Shown: positions 1 to 5,871, numbered from the stretch's first letter. The stretch: DNA of 7,131 nt from an uncultured Eubacterium sp. (GCA_902475415.1 CABRZK010000128.1:1-7131); one strand, 5' to 3'. Numbers and translations: made by a program. The notes: generated from the letters alone by a model not told the origin.

Positions 1-57
1 CGCGGTTATGAGCTGAGTGTTCGTAAAGCAGACGCAGAGATGATTGAGGTAGAGTAA
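1..57 (+). CDS. feoA: FeoA-domain protein, C-terminal end only (5' end outside window)
   Basis: Reading frame 1 is open from the first base and ends at TAA 55-57, giving 18 residues that begin RGYELSVRK and end AEMIEVE. FeoA proteins are small SH3-like cytoplasmic proteins that assist FeoB in Fe(II) uptake. They commonly end with a 'GYxLSLRKxEAxxIxV' strand, which this matches. The position 84 bp upstream of feoB on the same strand supports the call. Only the last strand is visible, so it could instead be the FeoA-like C-terminus of a longer protein such as a DtxR-family regulator. The short length limits certainty. Confidence 0.8.
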   Translation, partial: RGYELSVRKADAEMIEVE

Positions 58-141
58 TCTGATTTTTTTACATATGGATTAGAATCATCTAATAATAGTT
101 ATGAAAAGCTATGAAAAATAAAGCAGAGAGAGGAGATATTA

Positions 142-2301
142 ATGAGTATCAAAATCGCACTTGCGGGTAACCCAAACTGTGGTAAGACAACATTGTTTAA
201 CCAGTTGACAGGTAGTTCCCAGTATGTAGGTAACTGGCCGGGTGTAACCGTTGAGAAAAAAGAAGGAAAATTAAAGGGACATAAAGACGTAATCATCCAG
301 GATTTACCTGGTATCTACTCCCTTTCCCCATATACACTGGAGGAAGTTGTTGCCAGAGGATATCTGGTAAATGAGCGCCCGGATGCCATCTTAAATATCG
401 TGGATGGAACAAACATCGAGCGTAACCTCTACCTGACCACACAGCTTCTGGAGCTTGGTATCCCGGTTGTTATCGCAATCAACATGATGGATATCGTCCG
501 CAAAAACGGTGACAAGATCAATGTCAAGAAACTGGCCGATACACTTGGATGCGAGATCGTTGAGATCAGTGCGCTGAAAGGCGAAGGTGGATTTGAGGCA
601 GCTCAGAAAGCTGTAGAAGCAGCAGAGAAGAAAAAAGATGCAACTCCGCTTCATGTATTTACCGGAAGCGTGGAGCATGCAATCGCACATATCGAAGAGT
701 CCATCGAGACCATCGTAGATCACAGATATCTTCGCTGGTTTGCAATGAAACTGTTTGAACGTGATGAGGAAGCTACCAAAGATTTAAATATCCCGGCAGA
801 TGTAAAATCTCACATCGAGCAGCACATTGTGGACTGTGAGAATGAGATGGATGATGATGCGGAAAGTATTATCACAAACCAGAGATATGCTTACATCAGC
901 AAAGTGTGTGATCAGTCTGTAAGCAAAAAAGCAGAAGTACACAACCTCACAATTTCTGACAAGATTGACCGTATCGTAACAAACCGTATTCTTGCATTAC
1001 CAATCTTTGCAGGTATCATGTTCCTGATTTACTGGATTTCTGTAACAACCATCGGTGGAATAGTTACTGACTTTACAAATGATACACTTTTTGGTGAGTG
1101 GATCTGTGGAAACTTAGGACCGGCACTTGAGAGCATTGGATGTGCCGACTGGTTAGTCGGTCTGATCAATGATGGTATTGTCGGTGGTGTCGGTGCCGTA
1201 CTCGGTTTCGTACCGCAGATGTTAGTACTGTTCTTCATGCTTTCCATTCTGGAGCAGATCGGATACATGGCCCGTGTTGCATTTATCCTTGACCGTATCT
1301 TCCGCAGATTTGGTCTTTCCGGAAAAAGCTTTATCCCGATGCTGATTGGTTCCGGTTGTGGTGTTCCCGGTGTTATGGCAAGCCGTACCATTGAAAATGA
1401 GAGAGATCGTCATATGACAATTATGACCACCTGCTTTGTTCCTTGTGGAGCAAAAATGCCGATCATCGGTCTCTTCGCAGGCGCATTATTCGGTGGTTCC
1501 GGACTGGTTGCAGTTTCCGCTTACTTCATCGGTGTAGCAGCAATCGTTATCTCCGGTATCATGCTGAAAAAGACAAAACCATTTGCCGGTGAAGTAGCAC
1601 CATTCGTTATGGAACTTCCGGCTTACCATATTCCAACAGCAGGTTCTATCTTACGTGCAACATGGGAGCGTGGATGGTCCTTCATCAAACGTGCAGGTAC
1701 TGTTATCGTAGCTTCTTCCGTAATCCTCTGGTTCTTACAGGGATTTGGATTCGTTGATGGTGCATTTGGCATGGTGGAAGATAATAACTCCAGTTTACTG
1801 GCAGCGATCGGTGGAGCAATCTGCTGGATCTTCGCACCGCTTGGTTTCGGCGACTGGCAGTCAACGGTTGCAACAATCACAGGTCTGATTGCAAAAGAGA
1901 ACGTTGTATCTACATTTGGTGTCCTCTTCGGTGGTTTCTCCGAAGTGGCTGAGAACGGCGATGAAGTATGGGGTCAGGTAGCACTTCATTATACACAGTT
2001 AACCGCTTATAGCTTTATGGTATTTAATCTTCTGTGTGCTCCGTGCTTCGCAGCTATGGGTGCAATTAAACGAGAAATGAACAATCAGAAATGGTTCTGG
2101 GCAGCAATCGGATATATGTGTGGTCTTGCATATATCGTATCTATGATGATCTACCAGTTTGGTTCCCTGTTCACAGGAAACGTTCATCCGGTAGGACTTA
2201 TTATTGCAATTATCGAGCTGATCTTCATCATTTATATGCTTGTTCGCAAAAACCCTTACGTTGATGAAGCAACCGGTATGGCAAAAAAATCTATCGCTTA
2301 A
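142..2301 (+). CDS. feoB: Ferrous iron transport protein B (FeoB), complete
   Basis: This is the inner-membrane Fe(II) permease with an N-terminal cytoplasmic G domain, 719 aa and within the family range. The G domain shows G1 GNPNCGKT (9-16), the switch I stretch NWPGVT with Thr36, G3 DLPG (54-57), G4 NMMD (114-117) and G5 SALKGEG (143-149). A helical GDI-like spacer follows to about residue 270, then the hydrophobic transport domain. The transport domain carries the two paired gate motifs, with GSGCGVPG (Cys406) and PCGAKMP (Cys435) 29 residues apart as in E. coli FeoB Cys403/Cys432. The second gate half includes LIAKENVV (582-589) and there is a late CAPC (632-635). The start ATG is preceded by AGGAG at 131-135 with six bases between. 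It lies between a FeoA end and a FeoB-associated small gene, forming a feoA-feoB-small protein operon. No key residue is missing. The operon promoter, and any iron-responsive operator there, lie outside the window. Confidence 0.98.
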   Translation: MSIKIALAGNPNCGKTTLFNQLTGSSQYVGNWPGVTVEKKEGKLKGHKDVIIQDLPGIYSLSPYTLEEVVARGYLVNERPDAILNIVDGTNIERNLYLTTQLLELGIPVVIAINMMDIVRKNGDKINVKKLADTLGCEIVEISALKGEGGFEAAQKAVEAAEKKKDATPLHVFTGSVEHAIAHIEESIETIVDHRYLRWFAMKLFERDEEATKDLNIPADVKSHIEQHIVDCENEMDDDAESIITNQRYAYISKVCDQSVSKKAEVHNLTISDKIDRIVTNRILALPIFAGIMFLIYWISVTTIGGIVTDFTNDTLFGEWICGNLGPALESIGCADWLVGLINDGIVGGVGAVLGFVPQMLVLFFMLSILEQIGYMARVAFILDRIFRRFGLSGKSFIPMLIGSGCGVPGVMASRTIENERDRHMTIMTTCFVPCGAKMPIIGLFAGALFGGSGLVAVSAYFIGVAAIVISGIMLKKTKPFAGEVAPFVMELPAYHIPTAGSILRATWERGWSFIKRAGTVIVASSVILWFLQGFGFVDGAFGMVEDNNSSLLAAIGGAICWIFAPLGFGDWQSTVATITGLIAKENVVSTFGVLFGGFSEVAENGDEVWGQVALHYTQLTAYSFMVFNLLCAPCFAAMGAIKREMNNQKWFWAAIGYMCGLAYIVSMMIYQFGSLFTGNVHPVGLIIAIIELIFIIYMLVRKNPYVDEATGMAKKSIA

Positions 2302-2352
2302 GTTAAAAGTATGCTAAAATAGTTATAATATCATTTTAAAAGGAGGAGTATT

Positions 2353-2496
2353 ATGGCAACAGTAATTGTAGGAATTATCGTATTTGGCCTTGTGGGTCTG
2401 ATCACAGGAAAAGGCATATATGATAAAAAACATCATAAGGGCGGTTGCGGTTGCGATTGCTCATCCTGCGGTGGCGGATGCCACTCACAGAAATAA
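2353..2496 (+). CDS. FeoB-associated Cys-rich membrane protein, 47 aa
   Basis: A complete 47-codon ORF starts at ATG 2353 behind a near-perfect AGGAGGAG (2341-2348) and stops at TAA 2494. Residues 2-18 form one hydrophobic transmembrane helix (TVIVGIIVFGLVGLITG). A short basic/His stretch follows (KKHHKGG), then a cytosol- or surface-exposed tail with five Cys in 13 residues (CGCDCSSCGGGC). This layout fits the FeoB-associated Cys-rich membrane protein family (Pfam FeoB_associated), found directly after feoB in many Firmicutes. Its role is not firmly established. Metal handling, or gating or stabilising FeoB, are the usual suggestions, and the clustered Cys would suit Fe(II) or Fe-S binding. 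It sits 51 bp after feoB and before a terminator, so it is probably the last gene of the operon. It should not be called FeoC, which in enterobacteria is a winged-helix protein. Confidence 0.9.
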   Translation: MATVIVGIIVFGLVGLITGKGIYDKKHHKGGCGCDCSSCGGGCHSQK

Positions 2497-2523
2497 GTTT
2501 TTCCTTACTATGTAAAAATACTT

Positions 2524-2570
2524 AAAAAGATCACTCCGGTGCAGATGCATCGGGGTGATCTTTTTATTTT
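2524..2570 (+). terminator. Intrinsic terminator of the feo operon
   Basis: A 15-bp stem is formed by AAAAAGATCACTCCG (2524-2538) and CGGGGTGATCTTTTT (2551-2565), with a single T-G wobble and a 12-nt loop. The 3' arm runs into TTTTTATTTT (2561-2570). It lies 27 bp after the stop of the small Cys-rich gene. The A-tract on the 5' side gives a T-tract on the other strand, so it could work in both directions. Confidence 0.93.
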
Positions 2571-2605
2571 ACAGGCAATTTGGAGAAATTTCCTGTAAAA
2601 TAAAA
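2562..2605. repeat. Second long inverted repeat overlapping the terminator tail
   Basis: TTTTATTTTACAGG (2562-2575) is perfectly complementary to CCTGTAAAATAAAA (2592-2605). After a 1-nt mismatch the stem continues with AATTT (2577-2581) pairing to AAATT (2586-2590) around a GGAG loop. The 5' arm uses the same bases as the T-tract and the foot of the feo terminator stem, so both full stems cannot form at once in RNA. It could act as a back-up 3' end structure or be half of a small repeat element. Function is unknown. Confidence 0.75.
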
Positions 2606-2702
2606 GCACTTCGTGCAGATGATGCGCAGCTTCGCGCGCGGAACAAAAGCTGCGTTTTATAAAATTCTTAGCGCGAGAGTGCGTGATAACACACTTTTGT
2701 TC
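2606..2702. repeat. Cluster of GC-rich hairpins in non-coding DNA
   Basis: Several inverted repeats are nested here. GCAC-TTC-GTGC lies at 2606-2616. CGCAGCTT (2625-2632) pairs with AAGCTGCG (2647-2654) and is followed by TTTTAT, which is terminator-like. GAACAAAAG (2641-2649) pairs with CTTTTGTTC (2694-2702) and is followed by TTTTT. A small GCGC-GAGA-GTGC stem (2671-2682) has a GNRA-type loop. The second and third stems share bases 2647-2649 and so are partly exclusive. No coding frame is convincing. The structure density resembles an intergenic repeat element or a small structured RNA, but I recognise no family. Confidence 0.5.
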
Positions 2703-2717
2703 TTTTTGCGGATTCTC

Positions 2718-2748
2718 TTGACTTGGAGCTGACTTCAGAGTATATACT
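2718..2748 (+). promoter_or_regulatory. Promoter, possibly MerR-type (19-bp spacer)
   Basis: TTGACT (2718-2723) as -35 and TATACT (2743-2748) as -10 each match the consensus at 5 of 6 positions and are separated by exactly 19 bp. That over-long spacer is the hallmark of promoters activated by MerR-family regulators. The spacer holds an imperfect dyad centred near 2731 (ACT..GA and TC..AGT arms, 6 of 10 pairs). An alternative -10, TATATA at 2741-2746, would give an ordinary 17-bp spacing, so the MerR reading is not forced. The element lies about 105 bp upstream of the ORF at 2853, which itself starts like a MerR or LacI protein. Confidence 0.55.
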
Positions 2749-2852
2749 AAAAATAAATAGATGAGCTTAAAAAAAATATGTGTTGCGGAATAAAATGATT
2801 CAGAAGTATTTTGCACATTCAGGAAGTGTGACAGGTGGGAGGAAAATACAGT

Positions 2853-3065
2853 ATGACGATTAAAGAAGTAGCAGAATTAAATGGTGATGTAACGGATAAT
2901 CCGGACTGTGTATCCAACGAGAATGCGCTGGTAGATTTTTATGGTCCGGTAGAGTTTTATACCATGAAAGATGAGTATGAAGCTATGGGAGATGATAAGG
3001 ACGGGGTAGGAGAAAAATTCTTTTCTAAGAAAATTCTTCTGCCTTTCTCTGTTTTTGTGTGGTAA
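2853..3065 (+). pseudogene. Short ORF, probably a decayed or truncated regulator gene (70 codons)
   Basis: The start ATG 2853 is preceded by GGGAGG (2837-2842). A longer reading from GTG 2835 would overlap that ribosome binding site and is unlikely. The first residues, MTIKEVAEL, match the opening helix of MerR-family (and also LacI-family) DNA-binding domains. The following residues (NGDVTDNPDCV) do not continue as a helix-turn-helix, and no MerR or LacI core is seen. The remainder is acidic (DFYGPVEFYTMKDEYEAM) and ends with a hydrophobic ILLPFSVFVW before TAA. Full MerR proteins are at least about 110 aa, so this looks like a regulator start joined to unrelated sequence after deletion. It could instead be a genuine small protein of unknown function. 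The upstream promoter with possible MerR spacing favours a MerR origin, but the match is only about nine residues. Confidence 0.45.
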
Positions 3066-3121
3066 GATAGTGGATATACAAGACTGGTATGTGAAATGTG
3101 AAACGGAGTGTGGTAGATTTT

Positions 3122-3334
3122 ATGAAACTTGCAATGGCACAGATGAGCATGTCCCCAGATATGCAGAAAAATCTGGAAAAAAGCATTTAATTTTGCGACA
3201 AGGCAAAAGATGCGGGAAGTGAGGAAAAACATACCATACCTGAAAACGCGCAGACCGGAAATGTATCGATAAGGATTTTGACTTGTGAGAAACAATATCT
3301 TGTAGCTTATGAAGAAGGATATTGTCCATGGTAG
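3122..3334 (+). pseudogene. Nitrilase-family (carbon-nitrogen hydrolase) gene remnant
   Basis: ATG 3122 opens a frame reading MKLAMAQMSMSPDMQKNLEK, then SI, a TAA stop at 3188-3190, and in the same frame FCDKAKDAGS. The first strand and helix of nitrilase-superfamily amidohydrolases typically read 'MKLALAQMSxxxDxxxNLEKSLxxxxxAKxxGxDLLxFPE', so the two parts on either side of the stop belong together. The TAA most likely replaced a CAA (Gln) codon. After DAGS the expected segment leading to the catalytic Glu is absent. An unrecognised sequence (ending EEGYCPW) runs to a TAG at 3332. The gene is therefore nonsense-mutated and truncated to about 32 of some 270 residues. GGAG at 3105-3108 is 13 nt from the ATG, too far for a good ribosome binding site. 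No other fragment of the enzyme is visible nearby. Confidence 0.65.
3292..3325. repeat. Inverted repeat in the udp leader
   Basis: ACAATATC (3292-3299) is complementary to GATATTGT (3318-3325), extendable by a T-G and a T-A pair to about 10 bp around a 14-nt loop. It lies 49 bp upstream of the udp start and has no T-tract after it. It may be a leader hairpin, an operator, or chance within the decayed region 3066-3374, where I see no other gene beyond the nitrilase remnant. Confidence 0.3.
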
Positions 3335-3374
3335 TATGAACTGGAAGGAAACTCATGTTTGGAGGTAAAAGGCT

Positions 3375-4148
3375 ATGAAATATACAGAAAACGGAGTTCA
3401 GTATCATATCGGGTTAAAAAAAGGTGACGTTGGAAAATATGTGATTCTGCCGGGAGATCCGAAGCGTTGTGTAAAAATTGCAGAATTGTTCGATGATGCA
3501 CGTCTGGTGGCCGATCACAGGGAGTTTACGACCTATACCGGATATCTGGAGGGGGAAAAGGTCAGCGTGACCTCTACGGGCATTGGAGGACCTTCTGCGG
3601 CCATTGCAATGGAAGAGCTGGTGCGGTGTGGAGCCGAAGTATTTATCCGTGTGGGAACCTGCGGAGGAATCCGGACGGATGTCAAAAGCGGTGATCTGGT
3701 GATCGCCACCGGAGCCATCCGTATGGAAGGAACCAGCCGGGAATATGCCCCAATCGAATTTCCGGCGGTGGCAGATTATCAGATCGTGCGGAAGCTGGAA
3801 GATGCGGCAAAGAAAAATGGACACAATTGTCATATTGGTGTAGTTCAGTGTAAGGATTCTTTTTATGGACAGCATGAACCGGAGCTGATGCCGGTGGGGT
3901 ATGAACTGACACAGAAATGGGAGGCCTGGAAAAAACTGGGATGTCTGGCCTCTGAGATGGAATCAGCGGCCCTGTTTGTCGTGGCAAGTTATCTGCATGT
4001 GAAAGTCGGTTCGGTATTTCTTGTTGTGGCGAATCAGGAGAGGGAAAAGCTTCATCTGGAGAATCCGGTGGCACATGATACCCAGGCTGCAATTAAGACG
4101 GCAGTAGAGGCAATCCGGGGAATGATTCTGGAAGAACGAAATGTATAA
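3375..4148 (+). CDS. udp: Uridine phosphorylase
   Basis: This cytoplasmic nucleoside phosphorylase of the PNP/UDP superfamily converts uridine and phosphate to uracil and ribose-1-phosphate. It is 257 aa against 253 in E. coli. Visible landmarks are the phosphate-binding GDPKR (27-31, Arg31), HREFTTY with Arg49 (E. coli Arg48), TGIGGPSAAIAMEEL (68-82), RVGTCGG (92-98, Arg92 and Thr95), the base-site loop DSFYGQ (161-166) and the ribose-binding EMESA (194-198). In E. coli the base loop reads GQER, with Gln and Arg contacting uracil. Here it reads GQHE, so the Arg is not at the same place. GGAGG at 3361-3365 lies nine bases before the ATG. The stop overlaps the next start (TAATG), placing it first in a three-gene operon with molybdenum-cofactor maturation genes. 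No convincing promoter is seen immediately upstream. Transcription may begin at the 2718-2748 promoter. Confidence 0.96.
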   Translation: MKYTENGVQYHIGLKKGDVGKYVILPGDPKRCVKIAELFDDARLVADHREFTTYTGYLEGEKVSVTSTGIGGPSAAIAMEELVRCGAEVFIRVGTCGGIRTDVKSGDLVIATGAIRMEGTSREYAPIEFPAVADYQIVRKLEDAAKKNGHNCHIGVVQCKDSFYGQHEPELMPVGYELTQKWEAWKKLGCLASEMESAALFVVASYLHVKVGSVFLVVANQEREKLHLENPVAHDTQAAIKTAVEAIRGMILEERNV

Positions 4149-4813
4149 TGAAACAGAACAATTTAAACGAGAATGATATGAAACATCATGTCGCCGGGCT
4201 GATTCTGGCAGCAGGACTCTCTACCCGCATGGGACAGTCCAAACCGTTGACGGATTTTATGGGAAAAAAACTGATCGATCAGGTCATACAGACGATGCAG
4301 TTTGCAGGAATCGAAGATATTCTGGTGGTGACAGGATTTGAACATGAACGGGTAGAAACGTATCTGCGTAGTCATGATCCATCTGACCGGAATCGTACCA
4401 TCTGGAATCCGGAATATAAAAATGGAAGTATATTGACATCGATCAAAACCGGTTTGCCGGAGCTGGAGGCTTTTGAACAGGTATTTATCCAATTAACAGA
4501 TTTACCCTGTATTGCTCCTGAAACGTATCAATACCTGTGGCAGGAGATGGCGCAAACCGGAAAGAAAGCTGTTGTTCCGATTTTTGAAAATCGTCGGGGG
4601 CATCCGGTATTGATTCAGATGTCATTGTTACCGAAAATTCTTGCTTATGAAGGTGCAGGCGGATTGCGGGGATTCTGGAAACAACTGGGGGATGAGATGG
4701 CAGAACTTCCAGTGAATGATCCGGGATGCGTGATGGATACGGATACGATGGAAGAACTGCGTAAGGCAGAAGCATATCTGAAAGAGCAAGCAGACAGGAA
4801 AAAAAGGATTTAG
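4148..4813 (+). CDS. mocA: MocA/YgfJ-like molybdopterin nucleotidyltransferase
   Basis: This 221-aa MobA-like NTP transferase probably transfers CMP (MocA) to molybdenum cofactor for xanthine-dehydrogenase-type molybdenum hydroxylases. The nucleotide-binding signature LAAGLSTRMGQSK spans 20-32. A family block NPEYKNGSILTSIKTGL lies at 87-103, the metal-binding TDLP at 117-120, RGHPV at 150-154, GAGGLRG at 169-175 and the closing NDPGCVMDTDT at 190-200. The ATG used overlaps the udp stop by 1 nt, favouring translational coupling. A second ATG at 4178 (Met11) would also keep the whole fold, and neither has a strong ribosome binding site. The C-terminus is a charged helix (AYLKEQADRKKR). The XdhC-family gene starts 18 nt downstream, a pairing typical of hydroxylase maturation clusters, including selenium-dependent ones. 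CTP versus GTP preference cannot be read with certainty from sequence; the XdhC partner favours the cytosine form. Confidence 0.9.
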   Translation: MKQNNLNENDMKHHVAGLILAAGLSTRMGQSKPLTDFMGKKLIDQVIQTMQFAGIEDILVVTGFEHERVETYLRSHDPSDRNRTIWNPEYKNGSILTSIKTGLPELEAFEQVFIQLTDLPCIAPETYQYLWQEMAQTGKKAVVPIFENRRGHPVLIQMSLLPKILAYEGAGGLRGFWKQLGDEMAELPVNDPGCVMDTDTMEELRKAEAYLKEQADRKKRI

Positions 4814-4831
4814 AGTGATTGTGGAGCAGAA

Positions 4832-5755
4832 ATGGAAGAAATAAAACAACTGTTGTGTGAACTGAGCGAGACAGGCGAGGGAACACTGAAACTAAAAATT
4901 GAAGACAGAATCTATGAGCGAAAATTTTACCGACCGGAGCGCCTGATCATTCTCGGAGGCGGTCATGTTGGACAGGCCATCAGTAAGTTTGCTTCTGCCG
5001 TTGGATTTTACATTGTGGTTGTCGACGACAGACCGGCTTTTGCCAATCACACCTGTTTTCCAGATGCGAAGGAAATCTACTGTGAAGAATTTGAAAAAGC
5101 GTTGGATCAGATTCAAATTGGCCATAACGATTATGTCACGGTAGTAACCCGCGGACACCGTTTTGACCTGACCTGTCTGCGTACTGTTTTAAAAGGCATC
5201 ATGCCGCGTTATCTGGGTATGATGGGATCGAAACGTCGTGTTACAGGAATTATCGATTTATTGCAGGAAGAGGGAAATCCGCCTGATACAGTGGCTCAGA
5301 TCCATATGCCGATCGGCCTGAATATCGGAGCGCTGACCGTTCCGGAGATTGCGATTTCCATTGTGGCAGAACTGATTGAAGAACGAAGAAAAGAAACACC
5401 GCGGCGTTCGCACAGTCAGTTGCTTACCTGTAATGATATGAATCCGCAGGTATTGGAAATGCTTGCAGACACCAGTGTTGGAAAATCCATGCTGCTCGTA
5501 TATGACACAAGCGGTTCCACACCGGTCAAATCCGGGGCATTCATGACCGTAGACAGTAATTTTCAGACGGCGGGTACCATTGGAGGTGGATGCACGGAAA
5601 ACGAAGTCGTGCGAGAAGCGTTTCGTATGATTGGAACAGGAACATCCAAAATATTTACCCTGGATATGAGTAATGAAGTAGCGGCAGATCAGGGAATGGT
5701 CTGCGGCGGGCAGATGAAGGTATATGTGGTGGATGTTGACAGCACCAGGCTATGA
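4832..5755 (+). CDS. XdhC-family molybdenum hydroxylase maturation protein, domains in reversed order
   Basis: XdhC proteins bind molybdenum cofactor, promote its sulfuration and deliver it to xanthine-dehydrogenase-type enzymes. This 307-aa protein has both family domains. The Rossmann half (XdhC_C type) comes first: RLIILGGGHVGQA (37-49), VVDDRPAFAN (63-72), VTRGHRFD (105-112), YLGMMGSKRRV (127-137) and IGLNIGALTVPEIAISIVAE (161-180). A linker of roughly 35 residues leads to the XdhC_CoxI half: LLVYDTSGSTPVKSGAFM (221-238), GTIGGGCTENEV (248-259) and GMVCGGQMKVYV (288-299). In R. capsulatus XdhC and most relatives the CoxI half is N-terminal and the Rossmann half C-terminal, so this protein appears circularly permuted. 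The GGGC and CGG cysteines are kept. TGGAG (4822-4826) lies five bases before the ATG. It is the last gene of the udp operon and ends 45 bp before a terminator. No structural hydroxylase gene is visible. Confidence 0.93.
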   Translation: MEEIKQLLCELSETGEGTLKLKIEDRIYERKFYRPERLIILGGGHVGQAISKFASAVGFYIVVVDDRPAFANHTCFPDAKEIYCEEFEKALDQIQIGHNDYVTVVTRGHRFDLTCLRTVLKGIMPRYLGMMGSKRRVTGIIDLLQEEGNPPDTVAQIHMPIGLNIGALTVPEIAISIVAELIEERRKETPRRSHSQLLTCNDMNPQVLEMLADTSVGKSMLLVYDTSGSTPVKSGAFMTVDSNFQTAGTIGGGCTENEVVREAFRMIGTGTSKIFTLDMSNEVAADQGMVCGGQMKVYVVDVDSTRL

Positions 5756-5800
5756 TGAAGAAAAAATCTGTACGGAATTGATAGAAAATAGAATCTGAAC

Positions 5801-5854
5801 ATAATAAAAAAATTGACACGGCGATTTCAATCGCCTGTGTCAATTTTTTATTAT
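5801..5854. terminator. Bidirectional intrinsic terminator between convergent genes
   Basis: ATTGACAC-GGCGATT pairs with AATCGCC-T-GTGTCAAT, with one bulged T and a two-base TC loop. The flanks extend the stem as A7 against T6 and ATAAT against ATTAT. The T-tract follows the stem on both strands, so one element ends the + strand udp-mocA-xdhC operon and the - strand sulfatase gene, which stops at 5872. Confidence 0.93.
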
Positions 5855-5871
5855 GCTCACTGAATCAGGAA

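Noticed and set aside
2324..2329. TATAAT as a -10 for an internal promoter before the Cys-rich small gene
   Set aside because: No acceptable -35 lies 16-18 bp upstream, and the gene is well explained as the last member of the feo operon.
2508..2816. 102-aa ORF on the - strand
   Set aside because: It reads through the feo terminator and the hairpin block, has no ribosome binding site I can see and no recognisable domain.
2835..2852. GTG start giving a 76-aa version of the ORF ending at 3065
   Set aside because: The GTG overlaps the GGGAGG that serves as ribosome binding site for ATG 2853, and the residues it adds (MGGKYS) precede the MTIKEVAEL start.
3278..3308. TTGACT (3278-3283) as -35 of a udp promoter
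   Set aside because: Sequences at 16-19 bp spacing (TTGTAG, TGTAGC, TAGCTT) are poor -10 elements, so I do not list it.
2957..3407. Two overlapping - strand ORFs (112 and 95 aa)
   Set aside because: They are antisense to the decayed region, rich in Phe/His/Ser with no domain, and one runs into udp.
3414..4092. - strand ORFs of 153 and 136 aa inside udp
   Set aside because: They are shadows of the clearly conserved udp frame, with low-complexity Pro/Ser/His content.
4178..4180. Met11 as the mocA start
   Set aside because: It keeps the whole domain and is possible, but the TAATG overlap with udp favours 4148. It is noted as an alternative only.
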